Assembly (NCBI RefSeq): GCF_003597675.1
Contig: NZ_CP030827.1
Span: 4,096,501 to 4,160,500 of the forward strand
Source of the DNA: Neorhizobium sp. NCHU2750
Lineage (GTDB): Bacteria; Pseudomonadota; Alphaproteobacteria; Rhizobiales; Rhizobiaceae
DNA: 64,000 bases
Direction of reading: 5' to 3'
Numbering within the stretch: position 1 is the first letter of the stretch; the number at the start of each line of letters is the position of its first letter. The position numbers and the translations under genes are program-made. The notes under the pieces were generated by a model. That model was given only the letters and a program-made list of their open reading frames with translations, was not told the DNA's origin and did no database searches. Positions 16,859-25,393 of the stretch are shown in pieces.

Positions 16859-18523
16859 ATGTGGAATCAAGTCTATGACCCTATGGGCAGTGCTGTCCTG
16901 TCCACCATTCTTGCTGCAATTCCTGTTCTCATCCTGCTCGGCCTGATTGCCACCAATGTGGTCAAGGCTCATGTCGCGGCCATCATCGCGCTGGTGGTTG
17001 CCAACCTGATCGCGATCTTCGTCTTCACCATGCCGGCGGCCATGTCGATCCGCGCCACCATTCTTGGTGCCATCACAGGCTTCTTTCCGATCGGCTGGAT
17101 CGTTCTCAACGTTATCTTCCTCTATCGGCTGACGGTCGAGAAAGGCCAGTTCGAAAAACTGCAGCAGACGATCGGCAGCGTCACGGATGACCGGCGCATC
17201 CAGCTTCTCTTGATCGCCTTTGCCTTCGGTGCCTTTTTCGAGGGCGCCTCCGGCTTCGGCACGCCGGTCGCCGTCACCGGCGCGATCCTCATCGGGCTGG
17301 GCTTCTCGCCGCTCGCGGCCTCCGGCCTGTCGCTGATCGCCAATACGGCGCCGGTCGCCTATGGCGCGCTCGGAACGCCGATCCAGGGCCTGTCGCAGGT
17401 CACCGGTATCGATCCCTACCTGCTCGGCGCGATGGTCGGCCGACAGCTGCCCTTCTTCTCGGTGATCGTGCCCTTCTGGCTGATCTGGGTGTTTGCCGGT
17501 CGCAGGGGCATGATGCAGATCTGGCCGGCGATCCTCGTCACCGGCGCGTCCTTTGCCATCTCGCAGTTCTTCATCTCCAATTTCATCAACCCCTGGATCG
17601 TCGATATCGGCGCGTCTTTGATCTCCATGGCTTGCCTCATCGGTTTCCTGCAGGTCTGGCAGCCGAAGGAAGTCTGGACTTCGCCGAAGCTGCGCGGCCA
17701 TGACATTTCCGATGATGGCACGCTGAAGCCGGCGAAACCGGTGGTGCGCCCGTCGCCGCAGGAAGTTCGGGCGGCGGTCACGCCATGGGTGATCGTCTGC
17801 ATCGTACTCCTTATCTGGGGCACGGGCTGGTTCAAGTCCGCAGTCAATTCCTGGGCGATCTGGAACTATCCGGTTCCAGGCCTCGACAAGATGATCGCCA
17901 AGATGCCGCCGGTCGCACCCGGACCAACGCCGGAGGCGGCAGCCTTTTCCTTCACCTGGCTCTCCTATACGGGAACCGGTATGCTGATCGCGGCAATCCT
18001 CTCCGGTTTCGCCATGGGCTTCACGCCGGGGCAGATGCTGAAGACCTACGCGAAAACGATCAGGCTCTGCGCCTATTCGCTGATCACCATCTCTGCCATG
18101 CTGGCGCTCGGCACGCTGACGAGACTGTCCGGCATCGATTCGACCCTCGGCCTTGCCTTTGCGGCGACCGGCGTTCTCTACCCCTTCTTCGGCACGCTGC
18201 TCGGCTGGCTCGGCGTGGCGCTGACGGGATCCGACACGTCATCGAACATCCTGTTCGGCAATCTGCAGAAGGTGACTTCCGAACAGCTCGGTCTCTCGCC
18301 CATCCTGATGGGCGCGGCCAATTCCTCGGGCGGCGTTATGGGCAAGATGATCGACGCGCAATCGATCGTCGTCGCCTCCACCGCCACCGGCTGGTTCGGG
18401 CACGAGGGCAGTATCCTGCGCTTTGTCTTCTGGCATTCGATCGTGCTGGCCTGCCTTGTCGGCGTGCTGGTGACGTTGCAGGCCTATGTCTGGCCCTTCT
18501 CGGCCATGGTCGTGCAGCCCTGA
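16859..18523 (+). CDS. lctP: L-lactate permease family transporter
   Basis: 554 residues, about 12-14 membrane helices; LctP/GlcA-type symporter that takes up lactate or glycolate. Conserved stretches: FGAFFEGASGFGTPVAVTGA, NTAPVAYGALGTPIQGL and GSDTSSNILFGNLQ, and the C-terminal GGVMGKMIDAQSIVVA. The start at 16859 has GGGAGGGG upstream and gives the usual N-terminus MWNQVYDP. An in-frame ATG at 16718 also has a good ribosome site (GGGGAGGG) and would add 47 residues that look unlike the family; I judge it less likely. The MarR gene converges 46 bp downstream. Confidence 0.92.
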   Translation: MWNQVYDPMGSAVLSTILAAIPVLILLGLIATNVVKAHVAAIIALVVANLIAIFVFTMPAAMSIRATILGAITGFFPIGWIVLNVIFLYRLTVEKGQFEKLQQTIGSVTDDRRIQLLLIAFAFGAFFEGASGFGTPVAVTGAILIGLGFSPLAASGLSLIANTAPVAYGALGTPIQGLSQVTGIDPYLLGAMVGRQLPFFSVIVPFWLIWVFAGRRGMMQIWPAILVTGASFAISQFFISNFINPWIVDIGASLISMACLIGFLQVWQPKEVWTSPKLRGHDISDDGTLKPAKPVVRPSPQEVRAAVTPWVIVCIVLLIWGTGWFKSAVNSWAIWNYPVPGLDKMIAKMPPVAPGPTPEAAAFSFTWLSYTGTGMLIAAILSGFAMGFTPGQMLKTYAKTIRLCAYSLITISAMLALGTLTRLSGIDSTLGLAFAATGVLYPFFGTLLGWLGVALTGSDTSSNILFGNLQKVTSEQLGLSPILMGAANSSGGVMGKMIDAQSIVVASTATGWFGHEGSILRFVFWHSIVLACLVGVLVTLQAYVWPFSAMVVQP

Positions 18524-18569
18524 CGTTTAGAGGGGAGATGCTGTTCGGGCTCCGGTCCGGGCAGCGTTT

Positions 18570-19007
18570 TCAGCCCCCGGCTTTCCTGCTATTGCCGATG
18601 ATGAGCCGCATATATTCCATCATCAGTTCCCGCTCGAATTCGCGGAACCCCGAAAACAGCACGCTGTCTGCCTCTGCTGCAGCCTCCACCGCCTTCAGTT
18701 CCAGGGCGCGGCCAAGCTCCGTCAGGCTGATGATCTGCGCCCGCCGGTCGCTCGGATGCGGCGTGCGGGCGATAAGTCCATCCCGCTCCATGCGTGCCAG
18801 CGTATTGGCAAGGGTAGCCTGCTCCACTTCCAGCTTGTCGAGCAATTGCTTCTGGGTCAGCCCGTCTTCCTGCCACAGTTCCAGCAGCACCGGAAACTGG
18901 CCGGGAGAAAAGCCGAGCGCCGCCGCCCGCTTCTGCAGCGATCGTGAAAAGACCCGCGCCAGCTGGCCCGCCAGATAGGTCGCAGACTGCGAGCGATCGA
19001 ATCCCAT
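18570..19007 (-). CDS. MarR family transcriptional regulator
   Basis: 145-residue winged-helix dimer. FSPGQFPVLLELWQEDGLTQKQL leads into the recognition helix EQATLANTLARMERDGLI, then the wing PHPSDRRAQIISLTELG with the conserved Asp-Arg-Arg. N- and C-terminal helices form the dimer interface. Ligand and targets are unknown; the adjacent permease gene and its own promoter, each carrying an inverted repeat, are the obvious candidates. Confidence 0.93.
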   Translation of the reverse strand: MGFDRSQSATYLAGQLARVFSRSLQKRAAALGFSPGQFPVLLELWQEDGLTQKQLLDKLEVEQATLANTLARMERDGLIARTPHPSDRRAQIISLTELGRALELKAVEAAAEADSVLFSGFREFERELMMEYMRLIIGNSRKAGG

Positions 19008-19033
19008 GGCCTCCGCCCAATTTTTCCAGGGAA

Positions 19034-19048
19034 ACCAGCCATGCTGGT
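19034..19048. promoter_or_regulatory. Inverted repeat upstream of the MarR gene
   Basis: ACCAGC-CAT-GCTGGT, a perfect 6-bp inverted repeat 27 bp upstream of the marR start; a possible autoregulatory site. Its half-sites differ from the permease repeat (TGGAGC), so one protein binding both is not obvious. Confidence 0.35.
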
Positions 19049-19144
19049 AAACGATGATCGATACTACGCGATGGAAATGGGAGATTGAGGCAGCCGCCGT
19101 CGATTGGCAAGATCGCCGGGTGTCCGATCATGGACAAAATGCAA

Positions 19145-19265
19145 ATAAAAACGCCACGGCCGGGAGGGGGCGGCCGTGGCGTTTCCTATGGGAGACAAAG
19201 ACCCGGAGAGGGGGATAGGCCTTTGTCCGGTCTGGCGAGGCGGGGGACGAGCCATCTACCAGACT
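19145..19265 (-). ncRNA. Second small RNA with pyrimidine-loop hairpins (cuckoo/CcsR-like)
   Basis: Read leftward, three hairpins. Hairpin 1: GTCTGG/CCAGAC (19230-19235 with 19259-19264), loop with GTCCCCCGCCTC. Hairpin 2: GACAAAG/CTTTGTC (19194-19200 with 19221-19227) plus CC/GG, loop TATCCCCCTCTCCG. Hairpin 3: perfect 14-bp stem (19149-19162 with 19171-19184), loop CCCCCTCC, then TTTATTTGCATTTT, a clear Rho-independent terminator. TGATAA at 19277-19272 would place the transcript start near 19265, right before hairpin 1. The architecture repeats that of the RNA at 6315-6433 with more C-rich loops. It lies between marR and polA, transcribed away from polA. The rest of 19008-19424 shows no gene. 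Confidence 0.7.
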
Positions 19266-19424
19266 GCGGCGTTATCAGTCGCCGGTGAGCTTGAAATGTG
19301 AGGCGGATTGCGGCTTTTCAAGGGAAAGCGCCATTACAAATCGGTAAGGTTTCTGCGGCCAGGGGCTGTATGGGGGCCATAAGTTTTCATGGACGCCGAT
19401 CCTGCGCCACGCTATTCCATGCCC

Positions 19425-22406
19425 ATGAAAAAAGGCGATCACCTCTTCCTAGTCGACGGTTCCGGTTTCATCTTTCGCGCGTTTCACGCGCTGCCGCCGC
19501 TGACCCGAAAATCCGATGGCCTGCCGGTCGGCGCGGTCTCCGGCTTCTGCAACATGTTGTGGAAGCTCCTGACCGACGCCAGAGACACCTCCGTCGGCGT
19601 CACGCCCACCCATCTGGCCGTGATTTTCGACTACTCGTCTAAGACCTTCCGCAAGGATCTCTATGACGCCTACAAGGCGAACCGCTCCGCGCCGCCGGAA
19701 GAACTCGTCCCGCAATTCGGCCTCATCCGCCAGGCGACCCGCGCCTTCAACCTGCCCTGCATCGAGACCGAGGGTTTCGAGGCCGATGACATCATCGCCA
19801 CCTACGCCCGCCAGGCGGAAGCTGCCGGCGCCGATGTCACGATCGTGTCATCCGACAAGGACCTGATGCAGCTCGTGACGCCGACGGTCCACATGTATGA
19901 CAGCATGAAGGACAAGCAGATCGGCATTCCCGATGTCATCGAGAAATGGGGCGTGCCGCCGGAAAAGATGATCGACCTGCAGGCCATGGTCGGCGATTCG
20001 GTCGATAACGTGCCGGGCATCCCTGGCATCGGTCCGAAGACCGCCGGCCAGCTGCTGGAGGAATTCGGCGATCTGGACACGCTGCTCGCCCGCGCCGGCG
20101 AGATCAAGCAGGTCAAGCGCCGCGAAAACATCATCGCCAATGCCGATCTCGCCCGCCTGTCCCGCCAGCTGGTGGAATTGAGGACCGACGTGCCGTTGGA
20201 ACTCGATCTTGACGCCTTGTTCCTAGAGCCGCAGGACGGCCCGAAACTCGTCGCCTTCCTGAAGGCTATGGAATTCGGCACCCTGACACGCCGCGTCGCC
20301 TCTGCCTGCGATTGCGATGCCAATGCCATCGAGCCCGCCGTCATCGAGACCGAATGGGGTGCGGACGCACATGGCCCCGATCTCGACGTGGCCGCTCCGG
20401 CCAAAGCCGATGAGGCTGCGGCTGACAAGGCGCCTGCGATGGCCAAGCCTGTTGCAGCGTCTGGCGCCGACGGTGCCACACCGCAGTCGCTGGCCGCAGG
20501 CCGTGCGGAAGCCTTCGCCGCTGCCACGATCGACACCACGAAATACGTCGCGATCCGCGATCTCGCCACGCTTGAAGAGTGGATTGCCGCCGCCCGCGAA
20601 ACCGGCCTCGTCGCCTTCGACACCGAAACCACCTCGCTTGATCCGATGCAGGCGGAACTCGTTGGCTTCTCGCTCGCGATAGCCGATAACAGCAGGAACC
20701 CGTCCGGCCTCGATATCCGTGCCGCCTATGTGCCGCTCACCCACAAGACCGGCGTCGGCGATCTCTTGGGCGGCGGAATGGCGGAAAACCAGATCCCGGT
20801 CCGCGACGCGCTGGACCGCTTGAAGCCGCTGCTCGAAGATCCTTCGGTGTTGAAGGTCGCGCAGAACCTCAAATACGACTATCTCGTCATGAAGCGCCAC
20901 GGCATTACCGTGAAGGGCTATGACGACACGATGCTGATGTCCTATGTGCTGGAAGCCGGCAAGTCAGGTGGTCACGGCATGGACGCGCTGTCGGAACGCT
21001 GGCTGAACCACAAGCCGATCGCCTTCAAGGATGTCGCCGGTTCCGGCAAGAGCGGCGTGACTTTCGATTTCGTCGATATCGACCGCGCCACCGCCTATGC
21101 GGCCGAGGATGCCGATGTGACGCTGCGCCTGTGGATGGTGCTCAAGCCTCAACTGGCAGCCATCGGCCTGACCCGCATCTACGAGCGGCTGGAACGCCCG
21201 ATGGTCGACGTTCTGGCCCGCATGGAAGAGCGCGGCATCTCGATCGATCGCCAGATCCTGTCGCGCCTTTCCGGCGAACTGGCGCAGAAAGCGGCTGCCT
21301 TCGAAGACGAGATCTATGAACTGGCCGGCGAGAAATTCACCATCGGCTCGCCGAAGCAGCTCGGCGATATCCTGTTCGGCAAGATGGGCCTTCCCGGCGG
21401 TTCCAAGACCAAGACCGGCCAATGGTCCACTTCGGCGCAAGTGCTTGAAGACCTCGCGGCCGAAGGTGCCGAACTGCCGCGCAAGATCGTCGACTGGCGC
21501 CAGCTGACCAAGCTCAAATCCACCTATACCGACGCACTGCCGGGCTATGTTCACCCCGAAACGAAGCGGGTTCACACATCCTATTCGCTGGCCTCGACGA
21601 CGACCGGCCGCCTGTCCTCGTCCGAACCCAACCTGCAGAACATTCCGGTCCGCAACGCCGAGGGCCGTAAGATCCGCACGGCCTTCATTGCCACGCCGGG
21701 CAACAAGCTTCTGTCGGCGGATTACAGCCAGATCGAACTGCGCGTGCTCGCCCATGTGGCAGACATCCCGCAACTTCGCCAGGCCTTCGAGGACGGCATC
21801 GACATTCATGCGATGACCGCGTCGGAAATGTTCGGCGTGCCGGTCGAAGGCATGCCGGGCGAGATCCGCCGCCGCGCCAAGGCGATCAACTTCGGCATCA
21901 TCTATGGCATTTCGGCCTTCGGCCTTGCCAACCAGCTGTCGATCGAGCGATCCGAGGCAAGCGACTACATCAAGAAGTATTTCGAGCGCTTTCCGGGCAT
22001 CCGCGATTACATGGAGACGACCAAGGCGTTCGCCCGCGAACACGGTTATGTCGAGACGATCTTCGGCCGCCGCGCGCATTATCCGGAAATCAAGTCCTCC
22101 AACCCATCGATGCGCGCCTTCAACGAACGTGCCGCGATAAACGCACCGATCCAGGGCTCGGCAGCCGATATCATCCGCCGCGCCATGGTGAAGATGGAGC
22201 CCGCACTGGCAGAGGCGGGCCTGTCTGCCCGCATGCTTTTGCAGGTCCATGACGAACTGATCTTCGAAGTCGAGGATGCCGAGGTCGAACGCGCCATGCC
22301 CGTCATCGTCTCGACCATGGAGCAGGCGGCCATGCCGGCCATATCGATGAAGGTGCCGCTCAAGGTGGATGCGCGTGCTGCATCCAACTGGGATGAAGCA
22401 CACTGA
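19425..22406 (+). CDS. polA: DNA polymerase I
   Basis: 993 residues; repair and Okazaki-fragment polymerase. 5'-nuclease domain 1-300 (EGFEADDIIATYA, VSSDKDLMQLV, GIPGIGPKTAGQL helix-hairpin-helix). An Ala-rich linker follows. The 3'-5' exonuclease (about 390-600) keeps its first catalytic motif FDTETTSLDPMQAELVGFS and YAAEDADVTLRL. The polymerase domain has DYSQIELRVLAHVA (motif A, near 765), RRAKAINFGIIYGIS (O helix) and QVHDELIFEVE (motif C, near 940). Start at 19425 (MKKGDHLFLVDGSGFIFRAF) follows homologues; ATGs at 19389 and 19419 are also in frame, and no ribosome site decides. Confidence 0.97.
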   Translation: MKKGDHLFLVDGSGFIFRAFHALPPLTRKSDGLPVGAVSGFCNMLWKLLTDARDTSVGVTPTHLAVIFDYSSKTFRKDLYDAYKANRSAPPEELVPQFGLIRQATRAFNLPCIETEGFEADDIIATYARQAEAAGADVTIVSSDKDLMQLVTPTVHMYDSMKDKQIGIPDVIEKWGVPPEKMIDLQAMVGDSVDNVPGIPGIGPKTAGQLLEEFGDLDTLLARAGEIKQVKRRENIIANADLARLSRQLVELRTDVPLELDLDALFLEPQDGPKLVAFLKAMEFGTLTRRVASACDCDANAIEPAVIETEWGADAHGPDLDVAAPAKADEAAADKAPAMAKPVAASGADGATPQSLAAGRAEAFAAATIDTTKYVAIRDLATLEEWIAAARETGLVAFDTETTSLDPMQAELVGFSLAIADNSRNPSGLDIRAAYVPLTHKTGVGDLLGGGMAENQIPVRDALDRLKPLLEDPSVLKVAQNLKYDYLVMKRHGITVKGYDDTMLMSYVLEAGKSGGHGMDALSERWLNHKPIAFKDVAGSGKSGVTFDFVDIDRATAYAAEDADVTLRLWMVLKPQLAAIGLTRIYERLERPMVDVLARMEERGISIDRQILSRLSGELAQKAAAFEDEIYELAGEKFTIGSPKQLGDILFGKMGLPGGSKTKTGQWSTSAQVLEDLAAEGAELPRKIVDWRQLTKLKSTYTDALPGYVHPETKRVHTSYSLASTTTGRLSSSEPNLQNIPVRNAEGRKIRTAFIATPGNKLLSADYSQIELRVLAHVADIPQLRQAFEDGIDIHAMTASEMFGVPVEGMPGEIRRRAKAINFGIIYGISAFGLANQLSIERSEASDYIKKYFERFPGIRDYMETTKAFAREHGYVETIFGRRAHYPEIKSSNPSMRAFNERAAINAPIQGSAADIIRRAMVKMEPALAEAGLSARMLLQVHDELIFEVEDAEVERAMPVIVSTMEQAAMPAISMKVPLKVDARAASNWDEAH

Positions 22407-22422
22407 ACTTTCAGCTCTGGTT

Positions 22423-22450
22423 TATCCCGAATAGGGATTTATTCGGGATA
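22423..22450. terminator. Bidirectional hairpin between polA and a small convergent gene
   Basis: TATCCCGAAT pairs exactly with ATTCGGGATA around an 8-nt loop, 16 bp after the polA stop. The stop codon of the leftward gene (22439-22441) lies inside it. Confidence 0.65.
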
Positions 22451-22735
22451 GAGCGAATGCAGCGCGGTCGAAAGTAGCTCGTCGGCATAAGCATTGGCCG
22501 ATCGTTGCGCCGCATCGTTCAGGCCGAATTCCAGACACCGTTGTCGAACCGTGTCCTGGATAAGCGCAGCAATCCCGCGAGCTTGGTCGCCATTGCCGCC
22601 TTCGGTCGTATCGAGCGCCAGGGCCAGGGAGGTCATGGCAACGATTTCCAATACGACCATGCGCCCTTCGAGCGCCGATAAAAAGGGTGACTCGGGATCT
22701 GTGGAGACCCCGTCATGTTTCCGCGTCTCGATCAC
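22439..22735 (-). CDS. Small protein of unknown function
   Basis: 98 residues from a GTG start; GGAG lies 8 bp upstream. Soluble and helical, with GRMVVLEIVAMTSLALAL, then DQARGIAALIQDTVRQRCLEFG and a C-terminal ADELLSTALHSLYPE. No family recognised. It lies between polA and the end of the phosphonate cluster and is read in the same direction as the latter, 70 bp after phnN, so it may be cotranscribed. Confidence 0.7.
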   Translation of the reverse strand: MIETRKHDGVSTDPESPFLSALEGRMVVLEIVAMTSLALALDTTEGGNGDQARGIAALIQDTVRQRCLEFGLNDAAQRSANAYADELLSTALHSLYPE

Positions 22736-22805
22736 CGCCCAGCTCCATTAGATAATCGAAATACTCAAGGTAGAGGAGCTGGAACAACTGTAAAGCGTGC
22801 TGCAG

Positions 22806-23414
22806 TTATTTTTCTTGCGAGCCTAAATCTTGTGCAAGCAAAGAAGAAAGAGCCTCGACAAGAGCCTTGCCGGCAGTCTCCAGATCGTCGCTATTGTCGA
22901 TCGTGACGACGTGATAGTCACCGATGACGCCGAGCGAACTGCGCGCCAGCCGCCGCAGGATGTCGTCCCGGCTTTCGCGCCCTCGGGCCTCCAGCCGCGC
23001 GGCCAGTACCTCCGGCCTTGCCGTCACGTTGACGACGACGAGCCGGGGATAGGCTTTGGCGAAGAACTGCAATGCCGAACGTGAACCGTTGGCGATGACC
23101 AAGGTGCCGGCCGCCACAGCCTCGGCCGTCTCGAAGGGAATGCCGTAGCGCAATCCGTGTGCCCGCCAGGAGACGGAAAACCGGCCGGCCGTTTCCATGC
23201 TCTCGAAGTCCGCCTCGCAAACGCCGTCATGATCCTCGCCGCCGGCGCTGGCATCGCGGGTGATCACCCGCCGCGCAAAAACCACATCGGCACGGTCGCG
23301 GAAGAACCGTGCGGCATGGGCCATCAGCGTGTCCTTGCCGGCCCCGCTTGGGCCGACGACCACCACCATGCAGCCCGGATGCGTGCTGGCGCGGATCTCC
23401 AGGGAGCCGTCCAT
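22806..23414 (-). CDS. phnN: Ribose 1,5-bisphosphokinase PhnN
   Basis: 202 residues, guanylate-kinase fold. Phosphorylates ribose 1,5-bisphosphate with ATP to PRPP, the last step that returns the ribosyl carrier of phosphonate breakdown to metabolism. Walker A is VVVGPSGAGKDTLMAHAARF (about 18-37); VFARRVITRDASAGGEDHDGV matches the substrate-binding region of the family. The ATG overlaps the phnM stop by 1 bp (TAATG). Last gene of the phn run. Confidence 0.94.
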   Translation of the reverse strand: MDGSLEIRASTHPGCMVVVVGPSGAGKDTLMAHAARFFRDRADVVFARRVITRDASAGGEDHDGVCEADFESMETAGRFSVSWRAHGLRYGIPFETAEAVAAGTLVIANGSRSALQFFAKAYPRLVVVNVTARPEVLAARLEARGRESRDDILRRLARSSLGVIGDYHVVTIDNSDDLETAGKALVEALSSLLAQDLGSQEK

Positions 23415-24550
23415 TACGCCACCCGTCGCCCCTGCCGCCAGACCGCGCGTGATACCGGCACGCCCGCTTCCCGGTGGACCCTCACGAGATCGGCGCGCAA
23501 CCCGGTGGCGATCCGGCCGCGATCGGCAAGCCCTGCCGCACGGGCCGGGGTCGAGGTCACCATGGCGATCGCCTTGGGCAATGAAATACCGTCGATCTCG
23601 TCGGCCAGGATGAAGGGAGCATAGAGCAGGCTGAGCGGAACATAGTCGGACGAGAGAACGTCGAGCACGTCCTTCTCTGCCAGGTCGCGGGCGGCGATAT
23701 TGCCGGAATGCGACTTGCCGCGCACCACGTTCGGCGCCCCCATCAACACGCTCATGCCGGCCTTGTGGGATGCAGCGGCAGCCTCGAAACTGGTCGGGAA
23801 CTCGGCAAGCTTGACGCCGTTCTCGATCGCCTCGTCCACATGGTCGAGCGTTGCATCGTCATGGCTTGCGACCGTGATGCCGCGCTCGGCGCAATGCCTG
23901 GCGATGGCAATCCGGTGCGGCGTCGAGTTGCGCTGTGATTCCGCCACTCGCTTGTCGATGAACAGCTTGAAGGCCTCGTCGGAAAGCCCACGCTTCTTCT
24001 GGTAGTAGAAGATGTATTGTTCCATCGTCTGGAACTGGCGCTGGCCGGGCGCATGGTCCATCAGCGAGACGAGACGGACATGGCTGTCGTTCTCGAAATC
24101 GCCGAAATGCTCCAGCACATTGTCGGCAGAGACCTCGCAGCGCAGGTGGATCAGATGTTCCGAGCGCAGCCGTCCCTCGCGTTCGGCCGACTGGATCGCA
24201 TCCGCCATCGTCCGCATCTCGCCATGCTCGAAGCCGCCATCCTCGTCCGATCCCATGCGCAGGCAATCGAACACGGTGGTGATGCCGGAAGAGGCGATCT
24301 GCGCATCATGCGCCTGGATCGCGGCAGTGGCATCCCAGCGTACGCCGGGGCGGGGCGAATAGTGCTGCTCCAGATGGTCGGTATGAAGTTCGACCAGACC
24401 CGGTATGAGATAATCCCCCTCGAAATCCTCGCCGGTCTGTGCCGTACCCTCGGATATGTCGGCGATCTGGCCATCACGGATCTGCACGGAACCGGAGAGG
24501 ATACTGTCCTCCAGCACGATGCGGGCATTCTTGAATACGGTTTCGGTCAT
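23414..24550 (-). CDS. phnM: Alpha-D-ribose 1-methylphosphonate 5-triphosphate diphosphatase PhnM
   Basis: 378 residues, amidohydrolase fold. Removes pyrophosphate from ribose 1-methylphosphonate 5-triphosphate before C-P bond cleavage. LIPGLVELHTDHLEQHYSPR holds the His/Asp metal motif; further metal residues sit in ITVASHDDATLDH and the late GAPNVVRGKSHSGN. The start at 24550 (MTETVFKNARIVLED) overlaps the DUF1045 stop by 4 bp; the frame stays open far upstream, but that is a shadow of the DUF1045 gene. Confidence 0.96.
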   Translation of the reverse strand: MTETVFKNARIVLEDSILSGSVQIRDGQIADISEGTAQTGEDFEGDYLIPGLVELHTDHLEQHYSPRPGVRWDATAAIQAHDAQIASSGITTVFDCLRMGSDEDGGFEHGEMRTMADAIQSAEREGRLRSEHLIHLRCEVSADNVLEHFGDFENDSHVRLVSLMDHAPGQRQFQTMEQYIFYYQKKRGLSDEAFKLFIDKRVAESQRNSTPHRIAIARHCAERGITVASHDDATLDHVDEAIENGVKLAEFPTSFEAAAASHKAGMSVLMGAPNVVRGKSHSGNIAARDLAEKDVLDVLSSDYVPLSLLYAPFILADEIDGISLPKAIAMVTSTPARAAGLADRGRIATGLRADLVRVHREAGVPVSRAVWRQGRRVA

Positions 24551-25260
24551 GGGGCGGTCTTTCTGAGCTCGGAAGCCGGCTTCAGGGGCAGCCAGCGATG
24601 GGCGATGAAATCTGCGCCGCGGGCCGGCTCGACGAAGAGCGCGACGCCGTCGATCGACAGCGGCTTGTTGGTAAAGGCGGCAAAACGGGGTTCCAGCGCT
24701 GCACGCATGGCAGGTGCCTGCTCCGGCGGAACCTGGCCGGAAAGCGTCATGTGAAAGCGGAACGCGTCCATCACATGCGGATAGCCCCAGCGCATCAGGT
24801 TGGCGCGATGCTCCGGCGACAGCGTGTCCGGCTTGCGGCGGGCAATATCGGCATCGGAAAGCGGAGCGCGGAACGCCTCGAAATCCTCGACGATCCGGGC
24901 GGCAAAGTCCTGCAGCTCGGAATAGATCTGATCCGGCACCAGCGCGAAGAATCGGCCCAGCTGGCCGATCACCAGGTTCGGGATATCGAATGCCTTCCTT
25001 GTCGCGGCAAATTCTTCCAAGGCTTCGATCAGTTCCGCCTCCGTCTTCCCCTCTGCCAGCTCGAACGGAGCCTTGAGCGTCGCATGGAAGGCATAGCGGC
25101 GCGGATCGGCAGTCAGCGCATGAACGTCCTCTTTCGAAAGGCCGGAGACTTCCGGCGTCGGAAAGGTTCCGGCCGTAAACGCGTCGCGCCCAAGCCAACG
25201 GGATGCAGTTTGCGTCAGCGGATGATCCGCGGCGGGGGAGAAGTATATGGCGTAGCGCAA
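24547..25260 (-). CDS. DUF1045 protein, 2H phosphoesterase-like, phosphonate-linked
   Basis: 237 residues of the DUF1045 family found in C-P lyase operons. Two H-x-T motifs, RYAFHATLKAPF (near residue 62) and FRFHMTLSG (near 168), mark it as a 2H phosphoesterase, a fold that opens cyclic nucleotide or sugar phosphates. The pathway needs an enzyme to open ribose 1,2-cyclic phosphate 5-phosphate; PhnP does this in E. coli and no phnP is present here, so this protein may fill the role (inference). The start is TTG (25260), the only start codon giving the conserved RYAIYFSPA. It overlaps phnM by 4 bp and lies 133 bp after phnE2. Confidence 0.9.
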   Translation of the reverse strand: MRYAIYFSPAADHPLTQTASRWLGRDAFTAGTFPTPEVSGLSKEDVHALTADPRRYAFHATLKAPFELAEGKTEAELIEALEEFAATRKAFDIPNLVIGQLGRFFALVPDQIYSELQDFAARIVEDFEAFRAPLSDADIARRKPDTLSPEHRANLMRWGYPHVMDAFRFHMTLSGQVPPEQAPAMRAALEPRFAAFTNKPLSIDGVALFVEPARGADFIAHRWLPLKPASELRKTAP

Positions 25261-25289
25261 GGCATCGTTCCGGAATCAGAAAAGTCGAA

Positions 25290-25319
25290 GACGGAGGTCT
25301 AGAAGTCTAGACATCCGTC
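25290..25319. promoter_or_regulatory. 30-bp palindrome between phnE2 and the DUF1045 gene
   Basis: GACGGA and TCCGTC flank GTCTAGA-AG-TCTAGAC; 13 of 14 positions in each arm pair. It lies in the only sizeable gap of the downstream phn genes. It could be an attenuator, a terminator without T tract or an operator for a separate promoter of DUF1045-phnM-phnN. Confidence 0.45.
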
Positions 25320-25393
25320 GTGCCCGAAGACAGCCCTGCGCCTAAAAGATTTCCATGACAGAATGATGATGCCGATGCAGTTTTGGCGTGTAC

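Noticed and set aside
22439..22450. Possible gene truncation at the end of the small gene next to polA
   Set aside because: The stop codon within a terminator hairpin is simply a compact convergent arrangement; the frame is intact.
24551..25198. N-terminal extension of PhnM
   Set aside because: The extension is the DUF1045 gene read in another frame; PhnM homology begins at the ATG at 24550.
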